A DNA stretch of 64,000 bases, taken from contig NZ_VOGO01000012.1 in the NCBI RefSeq assembly GCF_007923355.1, positions 49,999 through 113,998 on the forward strand, read 5' to 3'. Below the pieces are notes generated by a model, which saw only the letters and a list, made by a program, of their open reading frames with translations, ran no database searches and had not been told where the DNA came from. Source of the stretch: Falsiphaeobacter marinintestinus. GTDB taxonomy: Bacteria > Pseudomonadota > Alphaproteobacteria > Rhodobacterales > Rhodobacteraceae. Shown one piece after another: positions 24,990 through 33,974 of this stretch. Numbering within the stretch: position 1 is the first letter of the stretch; every line of letters starts with the position of its first letter. The translations under genes were made by a program, and so were the position numbers.

Positions 24990-26126
24990 TTACAAATCGG
25001 ACAAAACCCGGTCCAGCATTGCATCGCACGCGGTCAGATCTGACAGGTCCAAACCCTCATCCGGTTTATGCCCATCCCGCGTCATGTCGCCAGGTCCCAT
25101 GACCACAACCGGTAAACCAAGTTCATCAAACACCCCGGCTTCGGTTCCGAACGCAACCTTGGTTATGCCCGTTTCGCCTGCCATATGATTGGCCCAAGAC
25201 ACGATATCCGCCTCTCGAGGCGTGTCCAAACCGGGATATCGGTTGACCTCTTCGATAACGATTTTTGCTGCCGAAGTTTTGAAACCGGCTTCGACCCGGC
25301 GGGCCGCAGCATCGATCATGGCGCGAATTTCATCCACCGGTGTTAGCGCAAGGTGGCGGATCTCAAAATCCACAACAGACTGATCTGGAACGATATTCAA
25401 CGCCTCTCCGCCGCGAATTTTTCCAACATGAACGGTTGAATACGAGATCGCATAGGCCTTATCCTGCGCTCCATTTGCAAGATCCGTCTGGACCTTTCTC
25501 AGCCCCTGAACGAAATCCGCAGCCACGTGGATCGCGTTCACAAAGTTCGGCGCCTGGGCGCTGTGCCCGGATTCACCATGACAGGTCGCGCGCAACGCCG
25601 CCTTGCCTTTGTGACCAATGGCCACCTGCATCGACGTCGGCTCGCCAACGATCACCGCACACGGCTTACCGATCAACCCTCTGATATCCGGCATCATTTC
25701 GCGAATACCAACACAGCCGATCTCTTCGTCATACGAGATCACAAGGCTCAAAGGTTCGCTTAGATCCGCCGCGCCAGACCGCTCGGCCATCGCCAAAACC
25801 GACGCAAGAAACCCCTTCATATCGGTCGTGCCACGACCATGCACACGGCCATCTTTGCGGGTCAATTTGAATGGGGGCACAGTCCAAGTCTGGTGCCCGA
25901 CCGGAACGACATCGGTGTGCGCAGACAGGCAAACTCCGCCTTGTATTGCAGGGCCAATACGCGCAAAAAGCCCGGCTTTCTGACGGCAAGGCGACGGGAT
26001 GCGGGTCACATCAAACCCCACTTTCACCAACACATCCTGCACATAATCGATCAGCGCCAAATTGCTGTCCGCGCTGACCGTCGGAAAGGCGATCAAACGC
26101 TCAAGAATGTCCAAAGTTCGTGTCAT
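24990..26126 (-). CDS. M20-family amidohydrolase (acetylornithine deacetylase, ArgE-like)
   Basis: This 378-residue zinc hydrolase has the M20 motifs in order: AHTDVVPVG (His and Asp, about 69), GRGTTDMKG (bridging Asp, about 99), SYDEEIGCVG (catalytic Glu and metal Glu, about 128) and a C-terminal FGTEAGVF region near 326. ArgE members remove acetyl from N-acetylornithine, but paralogues cleave other N-acyl amino acids. It is the last gene of the Rieske/RidA/flavoprotein cluster rather than part of an arginine-synthesis operon, so it probably deacylates a catabolic intermediate. The nearby arginine deiminase genes are on the other strand and are probably separate. Confidence 0.85.
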   Translation of the reverse strand: MTRTLDILERLIAFPTVSADSNLALIDYVQDVLVKVGFDVTRIPSPCRQKAGLFARIGPAIQGGVCLSAHTDVVPVGHQTWTVPPFKLTRKDGRVHGRGTTDMKGFLASVLAMAERSGAADLSEPLSLVISYDEEIGCVGIREMMPDIRGLIGKPCAVIVGEPTSMQVAIGHKGKAALRATCHGESGHSAQAPNFVNAIHVAADFVQGLRKVQTDLANGAQDKAYAISYSTVHVGKIRGGEALNIVPDQSVVDFEIRHLALTPVDEIRAMIDAAARRVEAGFKTSAAKIVIEEVNRYPGLDTPREADIVSWANHMAGETGITKVAFGTEAGVFDELGLPVVVMGPGDMTRDGHKPDEGLDLSDLTACDAMLDRVLSDL

Positions 26127-26181
26127 GTCACCCTGCCCGGCAGAAACCCGTCTGTATTTGCGAAAGAAAACAAGTGGATAG

Positions 26182-28251
26182 TCAATCCGCAGCCAATTCG
26201 GTTATCTCCCGCCGGAATGGCAAAGCGTCGCCAATGTCCGGCATATCCAGTTCGCGCGCATAGCGATGTCCGGCGTAAGTTGCCCACGCAATCGGGCCCG
26301 GCGCATTGGCGTCTCCGATCAATTGCACCGACCTGATACCAGCATCGGCCCAATCCGCTTCGCGCGCTTTGAGGTCTCTGTAAACCTGATTGTTTTCCAA
26401 CTTCGACGTCACCAAAAGCACGCCGTCGCATGCGATCTGGGTACGCTGATCCGTGAACGTGCAATTGGTTTCAACGTGATCCCTTCCAATCCCAATGACA
26501 CCCCGGTTCAGTTCAATCCGAACGCCCATACCCGCCAGACGGCGGTGAATTTCGTGCTGTTCCAACGTGTTAACTGTCCATTCGCTGACATAGGCCGCGG
26601 GTGTGACCAGTGTGACTGTGCATCCCTTTTGCACCAGAAGTTCAGCCATCACCCCGCCCATGTAATAGTGATCATCATCATAGATCACGACGTGCCCAGA
26701 CGGCTCGGTCCCATTCATCAGATCGTCAGGCGTGAACAGCGGCATCCCCGGATCAGTGGCAAAGGGCACGACATGCTGCCGCGAAACACCGTCTCTACGC
26801 CAGTTGGCACCAGTCGCGATGCAGACGTTCTGAAACCCGAAGTCCAGCACCTCATCCGCCGACAAGTGACTGTCAAAATAGGTCTCGACATTCGGTTTCT
26901 GACCGATCTGATACGCGCGATAATCCGCAACCCGTCCCCAGGCCGACAACCCCGGCAGCACCCGTTCACGGGCGACGCGACCGCCCAGAATGGTCCCCGA
27001 CTCGGCCAAGGCAACATCATATCCGCGTTCAGCCAAGGCGCGCGTCGCCTCCAGCCCGGCAGGTCCGGCGCCCACAACCAACACGTTTGAACTGTCGCCC
27101 TTGACGTTCATCCGTTCCGGATGCCAGCCTTTGCGCCATTCCTCCATAAAGGTCGGGTTCTGGGTACAGCGGCTGATCGACATGGTCATGTCACCCGTGA
27201 TGCAGATGTTGCAGCCGATGCATTCCCGAATATCCTCGGTCCTGCCTTCTTCGATCTTTTTCGGCAGAAACGGGTCAGCGATGGAAGGCCGCGCGCACCC
27301 AATGAAATCAAGCGTCCCGGATCGGATCATCCGGGCCATCACATCCGGGCTGGTAAAGCGACCAACCCCGACGACAGGTTTGTCGGTCAGGTCGCGGATG
27401 CCCTTGACCAACAGCTCTTGCGCCGCTTCATCCTTGAACCGGGATGGGCCGGAACAGTCTTCCCAGGTCCCCTGCGCAAGATCCCAGAGATCGGGCAAAT
27501 TGCGGTTCATTTCGATGAATTCGCGCACTTCGGCGTTGGAAAAACCAAGGTCCCCGACGGTTTCGTCCAGGCTGACCCGCATTGTGATCGCCATCGTGTC
27601 GCCAACGGCGTCACGGATATCGCCAATCACTTCGTTCGCAAAGCGCGACCGGTTTTCGAGGCTGCCGCCGTACTCGTCGGTCCGGTGGTTGGTGGCACGG
27701 GACAGGAAGTGCTGGAAAATCCCGAACCCATGTGCCCCGTAAAGACAGATCAGATCAAACCCGGCACCTTTTGAGCGTTTGGCCGCGTTCACGAACCAAC
27801 GGCGCAGATCACGGATGTCTCTTTTGTCCAAGGCACGCGCCTGAACCGGATCATTGGTGAACGTGCGGATCGGTTGCGCGCTGACCGCAAGCGGAACTTC
27901 CTTGGTATACAGGTTCGGCCCGTTCACCCCCGAATACGCCAGTTGGATCCCCGCCAGTGCGCCGTATTCTTTCATCCGTTCCGACATCTTTCGCAGTTGC
28001 GGGATGTCCCTGTCTTCCCACAAACGCAACTCGATATAGGGCGTGATTTCCGAGGTGTGGTGCATCTCGGTCTGTTCGGTGAAAATCACACCCCAGCCGC
28101 CTTCGGCCTTTGATCCACGCATGGCGGCTGCAGCAGAGGGATCGCGATATCCTCCGCCATTGCAATGGGGCACCTGATAAAACCGGTTCTTGGCCGTCAG
28201 CGGGCCAATGTCCATCGGTTCAAAAAGGATATCATAGCGGGGATCGCGCAT
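26182..28251 (-). CDS. Trimethylamine-dehydrogenase-like flavin/iron-sulfur oxidoreductase
   Basis: This 689-residue protein has an old-yellow-enzyme barrel (1-370), a 4Fe-4S motif at C344-x2-C347-x2-C350-x11-C362, and a C-terminal FAD/ADP-binding half starting with VLVVGAGPAGLEATRAL near 394. That is the full layout of trimethylamine, dimethylamine and histamine dehydrogenases. C30 in Q-V-P-H-C-N-G aligns with the Cys that holds 6-S-cysteinyl FMN in trimethylamine dehydrogenase, which argues for amine oxidation or N-demethylation rather than enoate reduction. N-methylproline demethylases of betaine pathways share this layout. A 4Fe-4S enzyme of this type passes electrons to ETF. The substrate is unknown. 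Confidence 0.88.
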   Translation of the reverse strand: MRDPRYDILFEPMDIGPLTAKNRFYQVPHCNGGGYRDPSAAAAMRGSKAEGGWGVIFTEQTEMHHTSEITPYIELRLWEDRDIPQLRKMSERMKEYGALAGIQLAYSGVNGPNLYTKEVPLAVSAQPIRTFTNDPVQARALDKRDIRDLRRWFVNAAKRSKGAGFDLICLYGAHGFGIFQHFLSRATNHRTDEYGGSLENRSRFANEVIGDIRDAVGDTMAITMRVSLDETVGDLGFSNAEVREFIEMNRNLPDLWDLAQGTWEDCSGPSRFKDEAAQELLVKGIRDLTDKPVVGVGRFTSPDVMARMIRSGTLDFIGCARPSIADPFLPKKIEEGRTEDIRECIGCNICITGDMTMSISRCTQNPTFMEEWRKGWHPERMNVKGDSSNVLVVGAGPAGLEATRALAERGYDVALAESGTILGGRVARERVLPGLSAWGRVADYRAYQIGQKPNVETYFDSHLSADEVLDFGFQNVCIATGANWRRDGVSRQHVVPFATDPGMPLFTPDDLMNGTEPSGHVVIYDDDHYYMGGVMAELLVQKGCTVTLVTPAAYVSEWTVNTLEQHEIHRRLAGMGVRIELNRGVIGIGRDHVETNCTFTDQRTQIACDGVLLVTSKLENNQVYRDLKAREADWADAGIRSVQLIGDANAPGPIAWATYAGHRYARELDMPDIGDALPFRREITELAAD

Positions 28252-28354
28252 GTTTAGTCTCCTGCCGGGATCGAATTGCCAAAAAGACCGTCGCAGATTG
28301 CCCGGTTAGGCTAAAGTCATGGTTGCGAAAGCATGGCTTAGGACTTGGTTAAGC

Positions 28355-29287
28355 TCAATGCGGGATGGCCTTGCCCGGATATCCCCAATCCGAAATAACC
28401 TCTTGTGCGTGTTCGATGAAGGCGTTCACGGTCAGCACGTTGCGAGCACCTTCGGGGATAATCAACCCAAGCCGCATCGGGCGTTGGTCGCCTTTCAGCG
28501 GAATGAAGCACAGTTTTCGGCCATCCGGGGACAGGTCTGAAATGGGCCGGATATTGGCGATGGCATAGCCGAAACCATTGGCAACCAGCGACCGCATGAC
28601 CGCCATGTCGCGTGTGCGTTCAACGATTTTTGGCTTGCGCCCAATTGCACTGAAGAAGCCCAAGAAATAGTCACTGCTGATCGGCAGATCCAACAGAACC
28701 ATAGGATAGTCCAAAAGCTCCTCAACTGAGACACCGTTGGACCGCGCAAGGGGGTGCCCCTCGGGCACCATGGCGTAGGGCGGCAGGCTGCGCAAAGGCG
28801 TAAACTCCAGATCTGGCGGGATCTCCAGATCATAGGATAGCGCGACGTCAATTTCGGCCCGCCGCAGACGTTCGATCAGCGCGACCTGATCCAACTCGAA
28901 TTGCTGAACCCGGGTGTCTGGGTATTTCAGTTCGAACTGACGGCGGATCGACGGCAACAACACCTGTGCAAAGGTCAGCAGACACCCGATGTTCAGCGGC
29001 CCCTGCACATTGCCGGATATGTCGCCGGCCAGCCGGTTCAGCGCCTCGGCCTCGCGCAGAACCTGCTGGGCCTGGATCAGGAATTGCCGCCCGGCCTGTG
29101 TCAGGCTTAACCCATGCGCATGTTTTCGCACGAACAGCGGCAGGCTGAATTCACTTTCAAGCTGCGAAATCGCCGCCGAGATCGATGGAGATGACACGTT
29201 CACCCGTTCGCTGGCCTGCGCAATCGAACCTTCTTCGCCAACCGCAACGAAGTATTCCAACTGCCTGAGGGTGAACCGTAACGCCAT
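28355..29287 (-). CDS. LysR-family transcriptional regulator
   Basis: This 310-residue regulator has an N-terminal winged helix (LRQLEYFVAVGEEGSIAQAS, about 8-27) and a C-terminal substrate-binding domain beginning near GPLNIGCLLTFAQVLLP (about 95). It lies inside the catabolic cluster on the same strand, between the DUF1028 and flavoprotein genes, rather than divergent as is usual. TTAGG-type palindromes upstream of the first gene (33040-33054) and just after this gene (28306-28314) could be its sites. The effector is probably a pathway substrate or intermediate. Confidence 0.93.
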   Translation of the reverse strand: MALRFTLRQLEYFVAVGEEGSIAQASERVNVSSPSISAAISQLESEFSLPLFVRKHAHGLSLTQAGRQFLIQAQQVLREAEALNRLAGDISGNVQGPLNIGCLLTFAQVLLPSIRRQFELKYPDTRVQQFELDQVALIERLRRAEIDVALSYDLEIPPDLEFTPLRSLPPYAMVPEGHPLARSNGVSVEELLDYPMVLLDLPISSDYFLGFFSAIGRKPKIVERTRDMAVMRSLVANGFGYAIANIRPISDLSPDGRKLCFIPLKGDQRPMRLGLIIPEGARNVLTVNAFIEHAQEVISDWGYPGKAIPH

Positions 29288-29345
29288 GTGCCTTTATCCT
29301 GCGCGCGACATTGCGCTGCAAGAGTGATGACAGCCCCGACCCGGC

Positions 29346-30020
29346 TTATTCGTCTCCGGGGACACCGTAAGACGGCGCTTCCCGCGGGTCGAGCGCGCGC
29401 TGGACGTAGGCGTCCAACTGAGGTTTATAGACATCCCAAGCCGTCGCAATCGCATTGATCGGGCAATCTTCGGTCCAGTCACAGCGCAGATCGGCAACTG
29501 GCCATGCCACCTTATCGACCAGCATCATGCCCGCTGAATGCACCGGACCAGCCTCACCACCTGCGGCCAGACCGGACCGCATGGCCGCAATCAAACGGTC
29601 GCCAAGGTGGCCAGAACTTGCCAGAAACCCATCCACGATGGCTTGCGGAACGGTATCATTCGCCAAAAGATTTCCGCCCGAAGCAACGCCTGCGCCCTCG
29701 GCCTGCGTCCAGATACCAAGGCTGTTAGGGCCTGAATGAATGGCCGTTTTTCCGGTCGCATCAACCGCAAGCACCTGCCGGTATTCGATGAACTTACCCA
29801 ACTCTTTCACGCGGGCAATGGCATCGCCCGCATTCAACCCTTGCTGCATCAGATCCAATGTCAAAGGTCCCAGCGTTGGGTCCGTCACGTTCTGGGATGC
29901 AACGGCGCCCACCCCGGCACGGGCATAGGCACACCGGGCAGCAACAGCTGGTGACGAAGACGCGATGGCAACCCCGAACATCCCGGTCTCGGGACAGCGT
30001 GCAACAAGCGAAAAGGTCAT
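29346..30020 (-). CDS. DUF1028-family Ntn-hydrolase-like protein
   Basis: This 224-residue protein starts with MTFSLVARCPETGMFGVAIASSSPAV, the opening of DUF1028 proteins, which have an Ntn-hydrolase-like fold. GPNSLGIW near 94 and GGNLLAN near 114 are further family motifs. DUF1028 genes are often neighbours of RidA genes in catabolic clusters for amino acids and N-heterocycles, as here (the RidA gene is 4 bp away). Amidase or deformylase-type chemistry is the common suggestion, but no activity is certain. Confidence 0.85.
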   Translation of the reverse strand: MTFSLVARCPETGMFGVAIASSSPAVAARCAYARAGVGAVASQNVTDPTLGPLTLDLMQQGLNAGDAIARVKELGKFIEYRQVLAVDATGKTAIHSGPNSLGIWTQAEGAGVASGGNLLANDTVPQAIVDGFLASSGHLGDRLIAAMRSGLAAGGEAGPVHSAGMMLVDKVAWPVADLRCDWTEDCPINAIATAWDVYKPQLDAYVQRALDPREAPSYGVPGDE

Positions 30021-30024
30021 TGTA

Positions 30025-30441
30025 TCACTCCGGAATCACGGCGGTGCCATCGATTTCGACCAGCCATTCAGGACGCGCCAGTGCCTGCACGACCAAGCCG
30101 GTCGACACCGGATGAACGCCTTTGATGTATTCGCCCATCGTGCGGTACACCGCTTCGCGGTGGCGCACGTCCGTGATATAGACAACGACCTTGACCAGAT
30201 GCTCCATCGACCCGCCCGCTTCTTCGATCAACTGCTGGATGTTCTGCATGACCTTGTGGGTCTGTTCGACAGGATCATGGCTGTCGAGATTAACCGCATC
30301 GTCCAGATTTTGCGGGCACTGCCCGCGCAACCAGACTGTTTTACCGCCCTGAGTGACCACGGCCTGACACAGATCATTATCGAGGTTCTGTTCAGGATAG
30401 GTGTCGCTGGTGTTAAATTTGCGAAGGCGAGTATGGGCCAT
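30025..30441 (-). CDS. RidA-family enamine/imine deaminase
   Basis: This 138-residue YjgF/YER057c/UK114 protein has the family core VVYITDVRHREAVYRTMGEY and the C-terminal ALARPEWLVEIDGTAVIP, where the Arg and Glu line the active cleft. RidA proteins hydrolyse reactive enamines and imines to ketones plus ammonia; operon-bound members often act on a specific pathway intermediate, for example 2-aminomuconate. Its place between a Rieske oxygenase and a DUF1028 gene supports a dedicated step in breakdown of a nitrogen compound. Confidence 0.92.
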   Translation of the reverse strand: MAHTRLRKFNTSDTYPEQNLDNDLCQAVVTQGGKTVWLRGQCPQNLDDAVNLDSHDPVEQTHKVMQNIQQLIEEAGGSMEHLVKVVVYITDVRHREAVYRTMGEYIKGVHPVSTGLVVQALARPEWLVEIDGTAVIPE

Positions 30442-30469
30442 TTGGGCTCCTGTTCGTGGTCCGGGTAAG

Positions 30470-31621
30470 TCAGAGCGACGCAGCAGCGCGCCCTTGTTCG
30501 ATCTTGGCCATCAGATACTGGGCAAAGTCATAATTCGGACGTTCAAGATGGCTAAGATGCCCCGGAACGGCACGGTCTGAACACAAGCCGTTGTAGACCT
30601 TTTCCGTGCACCCGCGGTCTTCAACATTCACTTCGTCCAGCAGCGTCTTGAGAGCCTCGAAATTCTTCTGTGCATCGGCATCGTCTGCATAGTCATCCGA
30701 CATTCCACCGCCAAACCGGATATGGACCTGCCCCGGACCTTTGGGATGCAGACTGAGGTACCAGAAATAACCGGGCGTGAGCGTGATCATCAGGCTGGGA
30801 TAGATTGCCAGCAAAAAGGTCGTGCGGCGCTCCTCGCCCTTCAGACGGTCATTGCTGGGATGCGCCATCGCAATGCGAAGCTGATCATCCTTGAGGATCG
30901 TGTGATAGTTGAAGGCAGGCAAACCCGGCGGGCAAACCATATCTTCCAGCTTGGACAACCCTCCAATCGTGCCCGCATGGCAGACCGGCAGGTGATAGCT
31001 TTCCATAAAGTTCTCGGCCAGAACCTTCCAATTGGTGTCCCAGACGTGTTCTTCGTAAAACGTCTCGGCATAGTTGGTCATATCGTATCCGGCGACCATG
31101 TCTTCGACCTGCGCCAGCTGTGTCGCCACCGGGGGTACATCTTCGCTCAGGGTGACAAAAACCCAACCCAGCCATTCTTCACAGCGAACCTTGGGCAACT
31201 GGTACTGATCTTTGCAGAACCCCTCGTTCAGGGTCATCGCGGGCGCACCGCGCAGGGAGCCGTCCAGATTGTACGTCCAGGCGTGATACGGGCAGACAAT
31301 CGAGCGGGCGGTGCCGCGACCGTGCAACAGGGTCGACATCCGGTGCAAACAGACATTGGACAGGGCGCGCAGTTCGCCGTCGCGATCGCGGATCACCAGA
31401 ATGGGTTGGCCGGCCAGTTCGCAGGTCGTGTAATCGCCCGCATTGGCCAGTGAATCCGAACGCCCGACGCAGAACCAGTCTTTGGAAAAAACATGCTCCA
31501 GTTCCTCCTTCAGGAACGCATCAGACGTATAGACGGACGGCGGCATTGCATGGGCGCGTTCAAAAGGTTGCGCCGTGTTCTGGCGCAATTCATCAACCGG
31601 GTCGACAAGGTCTTTAGCCAT
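30470..31621 (-). CDS. Rieske non-haem iron oxygenase, alpha subunit
   Basis: This 383-residue protein is read from the ATG at 31621, which has AAAGGA upstream; the longer frame runs into the monooxygenase gene. The Rieske 2Fe-2S motif is C91-x-H93 and C110-x2-H113. The mononuclear iron site is in NWKVLAENFMESYHLPVCH, with H210 and H215. The length and the SRPBCC C-terminal domain match single-component alpha subunits such as Stc2 (proline betaine) and GbcA (glycine betaine), which demethylate quaternary amines; aromatic and N-heterocycle hydroxylases are also possible. No reductase gene is seen in this window, so electrons must come from elsewhere. Confidence 0.9.
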   Translation of the reverse strand: MAKDLVDPVDELRQNTAQPFERAHAMPPSVYTSDAFLKEELEHVFSKDWFCVGRSDSLANAGDYTTCELAGQPILVIRDRDGELRALSNVCLHRMSTLLHGRGTARSIVCPYHAWTYNLDGSLRGAPAMTLNEGFCKDQYQLPKVRCEEWLGWVFVTLSEDVPPVATQLAQVEDMVAGYDMTNYAETFYEEHVWDTNWKVLAENFMESYHLPVCHAGTIGGLSKLEDMVCPPGLPAFNYHTILKDDQLRIAMAHPSNDRLKGEERRTTFLLAIYPSLMITLTPGYFWYLSLHPKGPGQVHIRFGGGMSDDYADDADAQKNFEALKTLLDEVNVEDRGCTEKVYNGLCSDRAVPGHLSHLERPNYDFAQYLMAKIEQGRAAASL

Positions 31622-31635
31622 GTGTTCGGGTCCTT

Positions 31636-32910
31636 TCAGGCGTCTGTTTTTTCGCAATCGGCAGGACTGCGATAGGATAGGTAAATTCGTTGGGTGGCAA
31701 TATGGTCGGCCACATGTTTTGCATCATGCCAGACCCCCCAGATAAAGGTCGACCCCCGTCGTGATTGCCAGGGCAGACCGAGAAAATAGATACCCGGCTC
31801 TGACGACACACCGCGCTGATGCCGGGGCTTTCCAGCATCATCAAAGGCGTCGACCTCAAGCCAGTCGAAATCCTGTGAAAATCCGGTGGCCCAGAGGATC
31901 GTGCTGACACCGGCCTTGGCCAAATCCAGATCCAGCATTGGGGTCGTCACGCATTCGGGGGCTGGCCCCAAATCCCAGGCTGCGGGCTCTTCCGGCAAAT
32001 CCAGCCCGTTCCGATCGATATAAGCGTCGGCCATTTTCAGCATCGACAGGTAATTGGCATCGCCCGCCGCGATGTTTTGCGCCAGATCCGGGGCAAAGTG
32101 CATTGTGCCATCTTCATAGCTTTGGGTCATACCGACAAGTGTCATACCCTCGGACGCCAGATTGCGGAAATCGATGGTTTTGCCACCATAAGCCCCGCTG
32201 ACCGAGATCGTTACGTGTTCGGTGCCCGGCTTCATTGCTGCAACATCCCACAGGCCCAAAACGCCCAGCCACCACACGAAATCACGCCCACGATAGCTGC
32301 GTGGCGGGCGGTCATGCGGACCGACGGACAGGTACACTTTGCGACCAGACCGCATCAGTTCATCTGCGATCTGCGCGCCGGATGACCCGGCCCCGACAAC
32401 CAGAACCGCGCCGTCGGGCAACTGATCGGGATTGCGATAATTGAACGAATGGATCTGCGTTATGTCTGCGGATTCAGGCACAAGAGGCGGGATTACCGGA
32501 TGCTGAAACGCACCCGTTGCGGCCACAATATTGCGCGCCTCAATCGTTCCGTCCGAGGTCTTGACCACAAATCCAGCGCGGCCTTCGTTGCGTTTCGCGC
32601 TTAACACCTCGACCCCGCACCGCACGGGGGCGTCGATCATTTTGACATAATCAACAAAGTAATCTGCCACGCATTCCTTGTCGGGAAATCCATCCGGGTC
32701 AACGCCCTTGAACTCCTGATTTGGAAAGCGATCATGCCAGGCCGGGCCGTTGGCAACCAGTGAATCCCAGCGTCCTGTCCGCCAGCGTTCGGCGATCCGT
32801 TCGCGTTCAAGAACCAGATGGGACACGCCATTGTTTGTCAGGTGCTCACTCATCGCGATACCGGCCTGACCCGCACCAACAACAAGCGTATCTACTTTCT
32901 CAACTGACAT
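31636..32910 (-). CDS. Flavin-dependent monooxygenase (CzcO/FMO-like)
   Basis: This 424-residue protein is read from the ATG at 32910, with AAAGGGAC upstream. It has two dinucleotide-binding motifs, LVVGAGQAGIAM for FAD near residue 9 and VLVVGAGSSGAQIA for NADPH near 168, plus the ATGF motif near 352 (ILWATGFSQDF). This is the class B flavoprotein monooxygenase layout, although the full FMO/BVMO fingerprint is not obvious. It is the first gene of the catabolic operon, followed after 14 bp by the Rieske oxygenase gene. It may hydroxylate or insert oxygen into the substrate or an intermediate. Confidence 0.88.
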   Translation of the reverse strand: MSVEKVDTLVVGAGQAGIAMSEHLTNNGVSHLVLERERIAERWRTGRWDSLVANGPAWHDRFPNQEFKGVDPDGFPDKECVADYFVDYVKMIDAPVRCGVEVLSAKRNEGRAGFVVKTSDGTIEARNIVAATGAFQHPVIPPLVPESADITQIHSFNYRNPDQLPDGAVLVVGAGSSGAQIADELMRSGRKVYLSVGPHDRPPRSYRGRDFVWWLGVLGLWDVAAMKPGTEHVTISVSGAYGGKTIDFRNLASEGMTLVGMTQSYEDGTMHFAPDLAQNIAAGDANYLSMLKMADAYIDRNGLDLPEEPAAWDLGPAPECVTTPMLDLDLAKAGVSTILWATGFSQDFDWLEVDAFDDAGKPRHQRGVSSEPGIYFLGLPWQSRRGSTFIWGVWHDAKHVADHIATQRIYLSYRSPADCEKTDA

Positions 32911-33259
32911 GTTCGTGTCCCTTTCAGGTGGCCCCAATGAATGATTGTCGGTGCCAGCGACTCTGTGCGCCCAATCTGGGTTGGACCTAAATGTGCCACG
33001 CGGCCGGGTATGGAAAAGAACAGTCTGCGTCAGCTTTGATTAGGCCTGCCCTAAGCTGACGCAGCCCAACTAGCATTTTTTCAAGTCACATTCGCACATC
33101 GCATTGGTCGGCTTGGTCCATAGTGAGCGCGCAGGCAGATCGTTTTATGTCCTCAGCGAAACCGGAACGTGATCATTTCCAGACAGCGCTCCCATTGCCA
33201 TGCCGTAAAATCACAGGCATCCTTTTGAGGTATCCAATTCAGTGCCCGGAGATGAAGCT
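32911..33259. promoter_or_regulatory. Promoter region with nested inverted repeats (LysR-type site)
   Basis: This spacer lies between the start of the minus-strand catabolic operon and the plus-strand porin gene. It contains a perfect 12-bp inverted repeat, CTGCGTCAGCTT (33025-33036) and AAGCTGACGCAG (33053-33064). Nested in it is TTAGG-N5-CCTAA (33040-33054), a 15-bp palindrome of the T-N11-A type bound by LysR regulators. It is 115-155 bp upstream of the monooxygenase start. No gene was recognised in this stretch. Confidence 0.65.
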
Positions 33260-33955
33260 GTGCCGTTCAAACACAACTCAGCCAGCCGTTGTCGCAAACC
33301 GACTTCGCACACGCGGTGGGTCGCCCGACTGGCTGCAACCGCTTGTTTTCTGGGACCGGCACCTCTTGCCGCGCAAGAGATCGCAATCTCGTATAGCATT
33401 GATATAACGTCAAATTACTTGGCCAAAGGATTCACTCAGACCGAAGACAGACCGGCTATTCAGCCCTATATTGAATTTGCCTATGGTTCGGTTTATCTGA
33501 GCCTTTTTGCGTCGAATGCACGGTTTGGCGGTGTGAATGACACCGAATACGACGTCGGCGTCGGCGTCAGGCCGTCGGTCGGTAAGCTAGACCTTGATAT
33601 CGGGTTTGTTCAGTATTTTTACCGCGTCGACAAGGCCGACTATGGCGAGGCATATGTCTATGCGAATTATGACTTTTCTGACGACGGCCATGTCGGCCTG
33701 AAGGTCTGGCACGAAGTCTATGCTGACTACACCACCGTCTATCTGCACGGCGGAATTGGCGGTCTGCCCTGGGACATGGTTTTGTCCGGTGGGGTCGGAT
33801 CTGACTTTGGCTCGCGCGATCTGAGCGAGGATGCCGTTTATGCAGATATCGGCCTGACCAAGGGCATCACGGACTTTGCAGCGATTGATCTGCGCGCAAT
33901 CCATAGTGCCATTGAAGGCGGCCGTATTCTAGCGACTTTGTCGTTTTTCTTCTGA
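33260..33955 (+). CDS. TorF-family putative outer-membrane porin
   Basis: This 231-residue beta-barrel-like protein is read from the GTG at 33260, which has GGAG eight bases upstream; an upstream GTG at 33242 is the alternative. It has a Sec signal peptide with cleavage near residue 38 (PLAAQ-EI), then the family opening ISYSIDITSNYLAKGFTQTEDRPAIQPYIEF. Alternating hydrophobic strands follow, and it ends in LATLSFFF with a C-terminal Phe, as expected for an outer-membrane barrel. TorF/TIGR02001 proteins are small putative porins of unknown substrate. It is convergent with the NhaC-type gene and divergent from the catabolic operon. Confidence 0.82.
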   Translation: MPFKHNSASRCRKPTSHTRWVARLAATACFLGPAPLAAQEIAISYSIDITSNYLAKGFTQTEDRPAIQPYIEFAYGSVYLSLFASNARFGGVNDTEYDVGVGVRPSVGKLDLDIGFVQYFYRVDKADYGEAYVYANYDFSDDGHVGLKVWHEVYADYTTVYLHGGIGGLPWDMVLSGGVGSDFGSRDLSEDAVYADIGLTKGITDFAAIDLRAIHSAIEGGRILATLSFFF

Positions 33956-33974
33956 CCTCGCCCAGTCACGGCGT

